From: Bin5 sp034428395
GTDB taxonomy: Bacteria; Chloroflexota; Anaerolineae; Caldilineales; Caldilineaceae
DNA: 17,888 nt
Assembly: GCA_034428395.1 (NCBI GenBank)
Contig: DAOUHX010000087.1
Span: forward strand, 1 to 17,888
Direction of reading: 5' to 3'
This document shows positions 1 through 6,978 of this stretch, piece by piece; position 1 is the stretch's first letter; each line of letters starts with the position of its first letter. A model generated the notes under the pieces. It did no database searches. It had not been told where the DNA came from and worked only from the letters and a program-made list of their open reading frames with translations. The translations under genes were made by a program, and so were the position numbers.

Positions 1-438
1 GTCAATTCTCTGGTCTACGGCGAACTTGCTCATGTCGAGCTGGGCCGCCTCAATGTAGGGGGTCAAGGGATCCATCAGGCCGCCGGCAAAGACAACCCCA
101 TAAATGCCGGGCCCGACCATGAGGGAGTCTGGGGCCACGCCTGAGACGAGTTCAATCAGAAACTTTTCTTCCCAAAACGGGAGATGTTCTTCCTGCACTT
201 TGAGCCCTGTTTTCTCTTCAACGATGGGAATCATCCCACTTTGGTCCCGCAGGTAGTCTCCCCACCAGTGGGAGACCCGAATCTCCGCCGGTGCGGGCGG
301 CCAGGAGATTTCTCCGACTTCCTCGGTGGTGGGTTCAACCGCCGTCGGCATCGGCACGCAGGCGGTGGCCAGAATCCCTGCGGCTGCGCCCGCCGACGCA
401 CGCAGGAAGTCTCTCCGGGTCAATTCTTTACGGGTCAT
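1..438 (-). CDS. ABC transporter extracellular solute-binding protein, Tat lipoprotein (N-terminal part)
   Basis: This reading frame was translated by hand. It gives 146 codons without a stop and leaves the window at base 1, so only the N-terminus is seen. It starts with a twin-arginine signal (RRDFLR, residues 8-13), a short Ala/Gly-rich hydrophobic stretch and a Cys at residue 27 (LATAC) as probable lipid anchor. A Thr/Pro/Glu linker follows, then mature sequence with IRVSHWWGDY, a pattern typical of family 1 (sugar-type) binding proteins. Known role of the family: capture of a solute outside the membrane for an ABC importer. Three ATGs lie in tandem (444, 441, 438). The Shine-Dalgarno AAGGAG (450-445) touches the first and is 6 nt from the third, so 438 is chosen. 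The permease genes, if linked, lie outside the window. The substrate is unknown. Confidence 0.85.
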   Translation of the reverse strand, partial: MTRKELTRRDFLRASAGAAAGILATACVPMPTAVEPTTEEVGEISWPPAPAEIRVSHWWGDYLRDQSGMIPIVEEKTGLKVQEEHLPFWEEKFLIELVSGVAPDSLMVGPGIYGVVFAGGLMDPLTPYIEAAQLDMSKFAVDQRID

Positions 439-444
439 CATCAT

Positions 445-477
445 CTCCTTTCCGAAGTCGAGGGATCGATTCTTCGG
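445..477 (-). promoter_or_regulatory. Hairpin abutting the ribosome binding site of the solute-binding protein gene
   Basis: Bases 452-457 (CCGAAG) pair with 472-477 (CTTCGG), and TCGA at 458-461 pairs with TCGA at 466-469. This gives a 6-bp plus 4-bp stem with a 2-nt bulge and a 4-nt loop. It ends one base before the AAGGAG at 450-445 (minus strand), so folding of the mRNA could influence ribosome access. That regulatory role is an inference. Confidence 0.45.
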
Positions 478-713
478 CAATGCAGCGCGGGTACGAATGA
501 CTGCGCGTCTTAACTCGGATGTCTCCTCCTTTCCCGGCGATGATAAGCTGCAGTTCATTGTGTTCTATCAACGACATCTCAGGCCGAGTCTTTGCGGCAA
601 ATGGTCAGCCTCGCTTCGATACGCGAGAGCCATGAATCCTGCCACCTTCCGAAGATGGCTCGGCCATTGAAGTGCAACCACCCGCAAAGGCCCCCTAAAG
701 AGTCGATAAATAT

Positions 714-741
714 ATTACATATAAAGGAAAGCTCTTGTCAA
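714..741 (-). promoter_or_regulatory. Predicted sigma-70-type promoter for the solute-binding protein gene
   Basis: On the minus strand there is a perfect -35 TTGACA (741-736), a 16-bp spacer and a -10 TGTAAT (719-714, 5 of 6 matches). It lies in the only AT-rich patch of this intergenic region. Transcription would begin near 707 and leave an unusually long leader of about 270 nt before the ATG at 438. Confidence 0.6.
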
Positions 742-1055
742 CAAGCAAGAATTGCCTGGCCTGAACTGCCCCTTCAAAGCCGTAATACAACTTAAAGCTA
801 TAGTCTTACAAGTCCGATTGACTGGCTCTGTAGGATAGGAGAGCCGATGTGAGAGGGAGACGTGAATTGAGGACACGAACTCTGAGGACGCAGTTGTTCT
901 GCTGATCGCGTCTGATCAGGTGCCAACTGCCGGTCTGCTGAGAACGATTTCGCTGGTAGCCTGTTAGGCTGATGGGTTACCTTCCTCCCTTGTCGCGTCG
1001 AATCTGTCCCGGCGCGAGCCCGGCCCTCGTTGACACCTTGCAATCGAAACAGGCG
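742..1055. other. Intergenic stretch without a supported gene
   Basis: The region lies between the Cpn60-like stop (1056) and the promoter at 714-741. Short frames here show no family resemblance and no good ribosome binding site. Two small inverted repeats are visible: GGCTCT/AGAGCC at 824-845 and AGCCT/AGGCT at 958-970. Neither is followed by a T-tract, so no rho-independent terminator is called for the chaperonin gene. Confidence 0.5.
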
Positions 1056-2786
1056 TCAGGGATTGTAGGCCACGTCTTCAACACTCTTGCGTTTCGTCAA
1101 TACCACCGCCTCTGTGGTCAAGACCAGCACCGCCGTCCTCACCGCCATCTCCAGGGCCAGACGCAACACCTTGGCCGGATCGACGATCCCCGCCGCCCTC
1201 ATATTGACAATCCGTCCTGAGATAGCGTCGAAGCCCCATTCCGGAGCACCTGCCCCGACCTTGGCGACAACGGTCGACGCTTCATACCCCGCATTCGACG
1301 CGATCTGTCGTAATGGTGCGGTCAACGCCGCGGCAGCAGTGCGAACCCCCATCGCCTCGTCTGTGTCTCGCGTCTTCGTCGCCAGGTCGTCCAGGAACGG
1401 GACGCAGCCCAGGTAGGCCGCGCCGCCGCCTGGCACGGTACCTTCTTGGACCGCTGCACGTACAGTTCTGATCGCATCTTCAGCCGATTGCCGTTTGAGT
1501 TGGCCCTCGGTCTTGGTGAACGCCCCGATTTTCAGAATCGCCGTGCCACCGGACATGTTGGCCAGGCGCCGCCGCAGCATGTCCGGTTGGGCTGTGGGTC
1601 TCTCCTCGGCCAATTCCGCCTGCAATTGGGCAATGCGACTATGAATTATCGGTATGTTGCCCCTGGGACTGATCAGTGTGAAATCCTTCCGCCTGGCGAC
1701 TACCCTCCGCGCGCCGCCAAAATCCTCCATGCGGAACTCCTCCAACCGACGGCCCGCCGCCGTGTCGATCAAATTCGCACCGCAAAGAATGGCCAGGTCC
1801 TTGAGGATTTCCGGACGGCTCAGTACCAGTCCCGGCGCTGTGATCGGCGCAATCGGCAGCCCCTTCTTCGAATTGAGCAAGAGCGTGCCCAGCGCCTCCC
1901 CATCGATTTTGCGCGCGATGATCACCAGGCTTTCCGCCTGAGCATTGCGGGCCTGCTCCACAATGGGGACAACCTGCGCCGCCGATGAAATCTCCATATC
2001 GGCGAGGGCGATGCCGGGATTCATCATCACCGCAGCATGTTGCGCCTCATCGGTCACGAATTCAGTGTCAGCCAGGCCGCTGTCCCAGCGCACGTTTTCG
2101 ACGTACTCCCGGTCCATGACCGTTCCGGTAAACTCCTCGACAACAATCGGCCCTTCCGCGCCAATGATTTCAAAGATTTCGGCGATCAGCTCGGCTAGGG
2201 CTGGATCGCCGGTCGCTGAGCCGGTGAGTGCAGCGATGGCTGGTTGTCCGTCAAGCGGCTGCGCAACCTCCGCCAACTGCTCGACCGCCACGCGAACGCC
2301 ATTCTCCAGGCCGCGGCAGACCGTCACCGGGTTGGCGCCGGCCGCCACAGAGCGCATCCCTTCCAGAATCATCGCCCGCGCCAGTACAGCAGCGGTGGCG
2401 CTGCCATCCCCCATCGTCTCACGTGCGTGCCAGGCCAGGTGACGGATCAGCATCGCGCCGGTGTTTGCATAACGATTGGGGATCTCGATCATCCGCCGTG
2501 CGATCGTGGCCGCATCGCGCAGCAGTTCTGGGGCGGCATTGTTGCTGCTCAACGAAGCGATGGCCACGGTCCGACTCAACGGCCCCAGCGTCGCCGCCAT
2601 GGGCGCGGTCATGGTTTCGACCCCCTGCTTCAGCGCCCTGTGAACTTCCGGGGCGAAGAGTACTCCCTTCCGTTTGTCCTCTCCCCTGGGAACAAAGGCA
2701 GGCGGCTGTGGTGTCCCCGGCGGGGGACGCTTGGGCGGCGGTTTGCGGTAGCCTTCGGCCTTCTTGGGCTTCTGTTGTATCAGCAT
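1056..2786 (-). CDS. Divergent Cpn60/GroEL-family chaperonin paralog
   Basis: The 576-residue product aligns along its whole length with GroEL (about 548 aa), recalled from memory. Landmarks are TLGP (66-69), RDAATIA (90-96, for KDGVSVA), GDGSATAAVL (126-135, for GDGTTTATVL), VPGGG and the C-terminal LTTEAVV. The Asp residues matching GroEL D52, D87 and D398 are kept (D91, D127, D437), so ATP binding and hydrolysis look possible. Odd points: a Pro/Lys-rich N-terminal extension of about 40 residues, no GGM tail, and an apical segment reading GLADTEF where GroEL has GYLSPYF, replacing substrate/GroES-contact residues. No groES gene is nearby. The gene starts 15 bp after the dehydrogenase stop and closes the P450 operon. 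It is more likely a specialised paralog than the housekeeping chaperonin. The next in-frame Met (59) would cut into the fold, so the extension is probably real. Confidence 0.88.
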   Translation of the reverse strand: MLIQQKPKKAEGYRKPPPKRPPPGTPQPPAFVPRGEDKRKGVLFAPEVHRALKQGVETMTAPMAATLGPLSRTVAIASLSSNNAAPELLRDAATIARRMIEIPNRYANTGAMLIRHLAWHARETMGDGSATAAVLARAMILEGMRSVAAGANPVTVCRGLENGVRVAVEQLAEVAQPLDGQPAIAALTGSATGDPALAELIAEIFEIIGAEGPIVVEEFTGTVMDREYVENVRWDSGLADTEFVTDEAQHAAVMMNPGIALADMEISSAAQVVPIVEQARNAQAESLVIIARKIDGEALGTLLLNSKKGLPIAPITAPGLVLSRPEILKDLAILCGANLIDTAAGRRLEEFRMEDFGGARRVVARRKDFTLISPRGNIPIIHSRIAQLQAELAEERPTAQPDMLRRRLANMSGGTAILKIGAFTKTEGQLKRQSAEDAIRTVRAAVQEGTVPGGGAAYLGCVPFLDDLATKTRDTDEAMGVRTAAAALTAPLRQIASNAGYEASTVVAKVGAGAPEWGFDAISGRIVNMRAAGIVDPAKVLRLALEMAVRTAVLVLTTEAVVLTKRKSVEDVAYNP

Positions 2787-2801
2787 GATGCTTCAGCTCT
2801 C

Positions 2802-3830
2802 TTAGGGAACGAACGCTGCCTTGATCACGCCGTCGCGGTATTGGCCGGTCACTTCGAACGCCGCCGCATGTTCCTCCAGCGCGAAGCGATGCGTCAGCAG
2901 CGCCCGCAGCTCGATTCGGCCAGACTGGTTGATCTGCAATGCCGCGGCAAAGTCGGGAAAACTCCAGCCGCACATGCCGCGTACCGTCAGCTGTTTCTGG
3001 ATCAGCCCGTTGAGCGCAAGAGGAATGGTATCGCCGCCGCCCTCGATGACGATCGTCGCGTTCACGCCCGCGACGGCCAGCGCAAGCTCGGCCGCACGCG
3101 TCGAACCCGCGCACTGCAACACGCGGTCGGCGCCCAGCCCGTCGGTCAATTCGAGGACTCTCTCCTCGGCCGCGTCAGCCGGCAATGCGACCGTATCCGT
3201 CGCGCCAAGCCGCTTGCCCACCGCCAATCGATCTTCGTCACGCGGCAGCCCGACTAGGATCAGCCGGCCGGGGTTACGCAGCCTGGCAAATTGCATCACG
3301 AGCAGGCCGATCGGTCCCGGGCCGATCACGACGACGCTTTGGCCCGCTTCGATGCCCCCCCGCCGGACGACCGCGTGCGCGTTTGCTGACGGCTCGGTCA
3401 TCGCCGCCTCTTCCAGCGAGAAACTGTCTTCGATAGGATGCAGCTTCGCAGCCGGGGCAACGATGTACTGGCCGAATCCGCCGGGAAGCTGAAAGCCCAT
3501 CTCCTGCAGGTCTGCGCACAGGTTGATGCGCCCGCGGCGGCAGTGTCGACAGGCGCCGCAGGACAGGTAGGTCTCGACAGCAACGCGGGCGCCGGGTTTG
3601 ACCTGGGTGACGCCGGCGCCAACTTCCTCGACCACGCCGCTGAACTCGTGCCCCGGCGTGACCGGATAGCTCAAACCGGGGATCCCGCCCGCCAGAATGT
3701 AGTGATCGGTGTGGCAGATCGTGGCTGCCGCAATCCTGACCAGCGCGTCGCCGTCGCCGACCTCCGGCACCGCCCGCTCGACCACCTCAACCTGATTGGG
3801 TGCGACGACGCTCAACGCTCGCATCGCCAT
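2802..3830 (-). CDS. Zinc-dependent medium-chain alcohol/polyol dehydrogenase
   Basis: The product is 342 aa, normal for the sorbitol/threonine dehydrogenase branch of the MDR family. Catalytic zinc ligands are visible as C39, H61-E62 (GHEFSG) and E146 (TEP). The structural zinc set is C91, C94, C97 and C105. The Rossmann motif is GPGPIG (170-175). After the second beta strand the sequence is LVGLPRDEDRL: Gly stands where NAD enzymes usually carry Asp or Glu, which may relax the preference toward NADP (inference). Known reaction: reversible oxidation of an alcohol to a ketone or aldehyde in the cytoplasm. The start at 3830 has GAGGTGG a few bases upstream and lies 13 bp after the isomerase stop. 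The chaperonin gene follows after 15 bp. The substrate cannot be named. Confidence 0.92.
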   Translation of the reverse strand: MAMRALSVVAPNQVEVVERAVPEVGDGDALVRIAAATICHTDHYILAGGIPGLSYPVTPGHEFSGVVEEVGAGVTQVKPGARVAVETYLSCGACRHCRRGRINLCADLQEMGFQLPGGFGQYIVAPAAKLHPIEDSFSLEEAAMTEPSANAHAVVRRGGIEAGQSVVVIGPGPIGLLVMQFARLRNPGRLILVGLPRDEDRLAVGKRLGATDTVALPADAAEERVLELTDGLGADRVLQCAGSTRAAELALAVAGVNATIVIEGGGDTIPLALNGLIQKQLTVRGMCGWSFPDFAAALQINQSGRIELRALLTHRFALEEHAAAFEVTGQYRDGVIKAAFVP

Positions 3831-3843
3831 GACAGGACCACCT

Positions 3844-4791
3844 CTATTCCGGCTGCGTGCGCAAAATGATCGGATCGAGGAACTGCACGCTCTTGATGAT
3901 CCCCTCCGCGGCGCTCATAATCGGGTCCTCGTGTTCGATGCTCAGCGCACCGTCGTAGCCGACAAGACGCAGCGCGCTGACAAAGTCGCGCCACCACACC
4001 TCGCCGTGGCCGTAGCCCAGCGTGCGATAGTCCCACGCCCGCTCGCCAATAACTTCCATTGGCCGAATGTCCAGCCCGCCGTTGAGGGCCATCTCCTGCG
4101 GGTTAAGGCGCGTGTCCTTGGCGTGTACGTGGAAGACGAAGCCCTCGCCGAACGCAGGGATGACGACGAGCGGGTCGATGCCCTGGTAGAAAAAGTGGCT
4201 CGGGTCGAGGTTGACGCCCACGCTCGGCCCGGCAATCTCGCGCAAACGAAACATCGTGCGCGGGTTGAAGGCAATCTGGCCGGGATGGAGCTCGATCGCG
4301 ACCTTCACGCCGTGGTCGGCCGCAAACGGTCCGGCCTTCTCCCAGAAAGGTGTGACCACCTCATCCCACTGCCAGCGATCGGTCTCGGCAAACTCCGGCT
4401 GTTGCGGATGGATCGGCCAGCTGGGATAGGGCGAACCGCTCGGGTCGCCGGGGCAGCCGCTCATCGTCACGATCGTATCCAGCCCAAGCTTGTGCGCCAG
4501 CTGCACCGTCTTGTGGTAGACCTCCTGCGAACTGGGGCCCCGCTCAGGATGCGGGTCGAGCAGGTTGCCGTTGCAGTTGAGCGCGCTTAGCATCAGGCCG
4601 CGGCTTTCGATTGCGTCCAGGAACCTCTTGCGCGCATCTTCGCTCTCCAGCAGCTCATCCAGGTTGCAGTGCTGGGCGGGCGAAAAGTTGCCCGTGCCGA
4701 TCTCGACCGCCTCGATTCCATGCTCGACGATCCAGTCGAGCGCCTCAGTGAACGGAGCCTGGATGCCATCTGTAAACAGGCCAATCTTCAT
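3844..4791 (-). CDS. Sugar phosphate isomerase/epimerase family TIM-barrel protein
   Basis: The 315-aa protein has the layout of the xylose-isomerase-like / AP endonuclease 2 superfamily. Four candidate metal ligands appear at the usual strand ends: E167 (AIELHPG), D196 with H199 (NLDPSH), H223 (HVHAKD) and E286 (SIEHEDP). Members isomerise or epimerise sugars, inososes or keto acids using a divalent metal. A strong AGAGGAG (4804-4798) sits 6 nt before the ATG at 4791. The gene lies 39 bp after the P450 stop and 13 bp before the dehydrogenase, so all are probably co-transcribed. Pairing with a polyol dehydrogenase suggests isomerisation of an oxidised sugar-like intermediate, which is an inference. 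Confidence 0.9.
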   Translation of the reverse strand: MKIGLFTDGIQAPFTEALDWIVEHGIEAVEIGTGNFSPAQHCNLDELLESEDARKRFLDAIESRGLMLSALNCNGNLLDPHPERGPSSQEVYHKTVQLAHKLGLDTIVTMSGCPGDPSGSPYPSWPIHPQQPEFAETDRWQWDEVVTPFWEKAGPFAADHGVKVAIELHPGQIAFNPRTMFRLREIAGPSVGVNLDPSHFFYQGIDPLVVIPAFGEGFVFHVHAKDTRLNPQEMALNGGLDIRPMEVIGERAWDYRTLGYGHGEVWWRDFVSALRLVGYDGALSIEHEDPIMSAAEGIIKSVQFLDPIILRTQPE

Positions 4792-4830
4792 AGCAATCTC
4801 CTCTTTGTGGCGGGTATGGCCCGATTCTCG

Positions 4831-6090
4831 CTAATAGACGACCGGCAACGACTTCACCATGCGCAGACCAGCCGTTTCGCGCCAGGGCGGGTTTTGGCGC
4901 CAGCTGCTGTCGGCGAAGCGAATCCCCGGCAGGCGGCGCAATAAAGTGTTCACGGCGATTTCACCCATCAGGCGGGCCAGCGGCGCGCCAAGACAGAAAT
5001 GGATGCCCCAGCCAAAGGCCACGTGCTTGTTCGGCTGGCGGCAAATGTCGAGCCGGTCCGGATCGGGGAACTGCTCCGGGTCGCGGTTGGCCGCAGCCAG
5101 CATCAGGACCACGGCCTGTCCCGCGCGCACCTGCTGACCGCCGATCTCCAGGTCTTCCAGCGCCAGGCGGGTGTCGCGCGGCCCCGGGCTTTCGTAGCGA
5201 AGGAACTCTTCCACCGCGGAGTCGATCAGGGCGGGGTTGGCCTTGAGCTTTTCGCATTCGGCTGGATTCTGCAGGAGCGCCAGCATGCCGTTGCCGATCA
5301 GGCCCGTCGTCGTGTCATGTCCGCCGACGAGCATCTGCACGCACATGGCGAACAGCTCGTCGGCGCTGAGCCTGTTGCCCTCTTCCTCGACAGCGACGAG
5401 GGCGCTGATCATGTCGTCGCGCGGGCTGCGCTGGCGCTCCTCTGCGATCTCGTGGAAGTAATCGGTGAGTTCGAGCAGGCTTTGCAGCGACCGCTCGGCG
5501 ACGTTGGGAATCTCGAGTTCGCTGCCATCGATGAAGGCGACGATGTCTTCGACCCACTGCGTGAACTGCGTAACGTCCTGCGGCGGGATGCCGAGCAGCT
5601 CACACACGACGGTAACCGGCAACGGGTAGGCGAAATCGGCGATCACGTCCATCCGCCCCTGTGTCTCGGCCCTGTCGATGAGCCCGTCCACGATATCCTG
5701 GATACGCGGACGCATGCCCGCCACGACCGCCGGCGTAAAGGCCAGGTGGACCAGCCGCCGCAGGCGCGTATGGTCGGGCGGGTCGGTGTGCGAGACCCAC
5801 ATCGACAGATGCCGGCCGAGCCTCTCCACCTTCTTTCGCAGCGAAGGGGGAAGCTGCTTCATCTTCACCTGCATCTTGTCCGAGGAGAGCCGCGGGTCGG
5901 CGTGGCCCGCCAGCACATCGTCATAGCGGGTCACCAGCCAGCAGTCGAGCGGCGCGCACCAGTGTACGGGAGACTCCTGCCGCAGTTGGTGGAAGAGTGG
6001 ATACGGGTCCCCCAGCCGCGCGCGGCAGAACAGGTCGTACTCGCTGCTCAATTCGGCATTCGAACGGGGCAAATCCACGGTTCCAATCAT
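4831..6090 (-). CDS. Cytochrome P450 (bacterial class I type)
   Basis: From the ATG at 6090 the protein has 419 aa, typical of soluble bacterial P450s. It shows the I-helix oxygen-activation motif GGHDTT (256-261), the K-helix ExxR (E295-R298) and the heme loop FGWGIHFCLG with the thiolate Cys at 366. Known reaction: heme-dependent mono-oxygenation with electrons from a ferredoxin/reductase or flavodoxin. No redox partner gene is present in the window. The frame stays open to an ATG at 6168, which would add 26 His/Pro-rich residues, but that codon lies about 4 nt from the predicted transcription start and has no ribosome site. At 6090 a GGAAAGG lies directly upstream (very short spacing), and a GTG at 6078 is another option. 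This is the first gene of the unit continuing into the isomerase, dehydrogenase and chaperonin. The substrate is unknown. Confidence 0.93.
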   Translation of the reverse strand: MIGTVDLPRSNAELSSEYDLFCRARLGDPYPLFHQLRQESPVHWCAPLDCWLVTRYDDVLAGHADPRLSSDKMQVKMKQLPPSLRKKVERLGRHLSMWVSHTDPPDHTRLRRLVHLAFTPAVVAGMRPRIQDIVDGLIDRAETQGRMDVIADFAYPLPVTVVCELLGIPPQDVTQFTQWVEDIVAFIDGSELEIPNVAERSLQSLLELTDYFHEIAEERQRSPRDDMISALVAVEEEGNRLSADELFAMCVQMLVGGHDTTTGLIGNGMLALLQNPAECEKLKANPALIDSAVEEFLRYESPGPRDTRLALEDLEIGGQQVRAGQAVVLMLAAANRDPEQFPDPDRLDICRQPNKHVAFGWGIHFCLGAPLARLMGEIAVNTLLRRLPGIRFADSSWRQNPPWRETAGLRMVKSLPVVY

Positions 6091-6178
6091 CCTTTCCGGC
6101 GGCTCTGGTTTGAACCCGGTCGCAGGCTGTGATGGAAACGGGGCGTGGCCATGGGCATGGCGGCCCATTCAGGTCTGC

Positions 6179-6207
6179 ATTGTATGCGACAGTGGTTGCC
6201 GTGTCAA
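6179..6207 (-). promoter_or_regulatory. Near-consensus promoter of the P450 operon
   Basis: On the minus strand TTGACA (6207-6202) is followed after exactly 17 bp by TACAAT (6184-6179, 5 of 6). Transcription would start near 6172. It is the best promoter match on this strand ahead of the four-gene unit, and it bears directly on which P450 start codon is used. Confidence 0.7.
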
Positions 6208-6297
6208 CGAGTCCTCAGACCCGCTGCACCCCACAATTGCGGTACGGATTTCCATACCCCGAGCAGAAAGAGAGCCACAACCGTTCCCTGCACTACC

Positions 6298-6311
6298 TGA
6301 CCACTGACCAC
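6298..6311. repeat. Short heptamer pair (TGACCAC x2) ahead of the tandem block
   Basis: Two exact copies of TGACCAC in tandem are followed by CGGCCG. The same order, heptamers then GGCCG, recurs at the end of both large repeat copies, so this looks like the left border of the block. Confidence 0.5.
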
Positions 6312-6357
6312 CGGCCGCTGCCGTTGCTACGGTCGGGCCGTCCCGGCCCTCCCTCGT

Positions 6358-6376
6358 GCGGGGGGACTCCCCCCGC
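6358..6376. repeat. Perfect 8-bp GC hairpin in repeat copy 1
   Basis: GCGGGGGG (6358-6365), loop ACT, CCCCCCGC (6369-6376). It is symmetric on both strands and would form a very stable stem in RNA or single-stranded DNA. No T-tract follows, so it is not called as a terminator. Confidence 0.75.
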
Positions 6377-6528
6377 AACGCCCCCCTGAGCGATGCCACC
6401 GTGCGTGCTCGTCCCCAGCTGGTGTGTCCGCGACCGGGAAGTAATGCCACCGTGAGTGCGCGTCCCCGGCCGCCGTGTCAAAGCCAGCCGTGCCGACGCC
6501 AGCGTGCGTGCGCGGCTCCCGCAGTTCG

Positions 6529-6549
6529 AATCACGAATCACGAGTCACG
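6529..6549. repeat. Heptamer array AATCACG (three copies)
   Basis: AATCACG, AATCACG, AGTCACG in exact 7-base register, then GCCG. It ends repeat copy 1. Confidence 0.8.
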
Positions 6550-6588
6550 GCCGTTCTGGACGGTCGGGCCGTCCCGGCCCTCCCTCGT

Positions 6589-6607
6589 GCGGGGGGACTC
6601 CCCCCGC
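6589..6607. repeat. Perfect 8-bp GC hairpin in repeat copy 2
   Basis: Identical to the element at 6358-6376, shifted by 231 bp: GCGGGGGG, ACT, CCCCCCGC. Confidence 0.75.
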
Positions 6608-6758
6608 AACGCCCCCCTGTGTATGCCACCGTGCGTGCTCGTCCCCAGCTGGTGTGTCCGCGACCGGGAGACTATGCCACCATGCCTGCGCGTCCCCGGC
6701 TGCCGCGTCAAAGCCAGCCGTGCCGACGCCAGCGTGCGTGCGCGGCTCCCGCAGTTCG

Positions 6759-6786
6759 AATCACGAATCACGAGTCACGAATCACG
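6759..6786. repeat. Heptamer array AATCACG (four copies)
   Basis: AATCACG, AATCACG, AGTCACG, AATCACG in 7-base register, then GCCG. It has one unit more than the matching array in copy 1, so array length has changed since the duplication. Confidence 0.8.
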
Positions 6787-6870
6787 GCCGTTTCGGCCTG
6801 TTTGCGTTTGGGTGGCGGATATGTTGAAATCCCCTTGACCGAAGCCTGAAGTCTCTTGAAATTAATAATA

Positions 6871-6876
6871 TATAAT
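6871..6876 (+). promoter_or_regulatory. Possible -10 element for the DMFase-like operon
   Basis: A perfect TATAAT sits in an AT-rich island (6856-6880) about 100 nt before the start codon. No good -35 is found at 16-18 bp (nearest is TGAAGT at 6847-6852, spacer 18), so this may be activator-dependent or not a promoter. Confidence 0.35.
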
Positions 6877-6919
6877 TTGACCATTGGCCGAATCGAAGTC
6901 GAGAGTACGAGACGCCCCT

Positions 6920-6949
6920 GACGCCAGCCCAGTTCGGTCGACCGGCGTC
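6920..6949 (+). promoter_or_regulatory. Palindromic element in the leader of the DMFase-like gene
   Basis: GACGCC (6920-6925) and GGCGTC (6944-6949) form an inverted repeat. Inside it lies a 10-bp perfect palindrome, CGGTCGACCG (6935-6944). It falls between the TATAAT and the ribosome site and could be an operator or an mRNA hairpin. Its function is unproven. Confidence 0.35.
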
Positions 6950-6978
6950 TTCTGTACGGCATCTGAGAGGAGACCGCC

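Larger units (their letters stand above)
6331..6792. repeat. Two tandem copies of a ~231-bp nested, non-coding repeat unit
   Basis: Copy 1 runs from 6331 to 6561 and copy 2 from 6562 to about 6792; both begin GGTCGGGCCGTCCCGGCCCT and are nearly identical, apart from scattered substitutions, small indels and one extra heptamer in copy 2. Each contains three diverged sub-repeats of about 51 bp starting with ATGCCACCGTGCGTG-like sequence (6393, 6444, 6496; and 6623, 6674, 6726). Each copy also has a perfect GC-rich hairpin. Overlapping open frames exist in several phases on both strands, but they are Arg/Pro/Ser-rich, repeat with the DNA unit and lack ribosome sites, so they are not called as genes. 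The block lies in the divergent intergenic region between the two catabolic arms. Confidence 0.9.

Noticed and set aside
500..532. Leader peptide gene behind the orphan Shine-Dalgarno AAAGGAGG
   Set aside because: No ATG, GTG or TTG is found at a usable distance on the minus strand; only rare ATC or ATT codons are available.
798..1043. An 81-codon minus-strand frame downstream of the chaperonin gene
   Set aside because: It shows no family resemblance, no ribosome site, and a composition like random intergenic sequence.
1056..2786. Calling the chaperonin gene groEL/groL
   Set aside because: The changed apical segment, missing GGM tail, absent groES and operon context argue for a paralog, so no housekeeping symbol is given.
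2244..3257. A 337-codon plus-strand frame across the chaperonin and dehydrogenase genes
   Set aside because: It spans two well-supported minus-strand genes and their junction, and its product has no recognisable motif.
6358..6376. Rho-independent terminator
   Set aside because: The GC stem is perfect but has no T-tract on either side, and it lies far from the end of any gene.
6529..6786. CRISPR array
   Set aside because: The repeats are contiguous 7-mers within long tandem units. There are no unique spacers of uniform length and no cas genes.
6356..6838. Open frames of 120-160 codons on both strands across the repeat block
   Set aside because: They repeat with the DNA unit, exist in several frames at once, are Arg/Pro/Ser-rich with heptamer-coded NHESR-like strings, and lack ribosome sites.
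6835..6882. TTGACC at 6835-6840 or 6877-6882 as -35 for the DMFase-like operon
   Set aside because: Spacing to TATAAT (30 bp) is wrong for the first, and the second has no -10 at 16-18 bp downstream.
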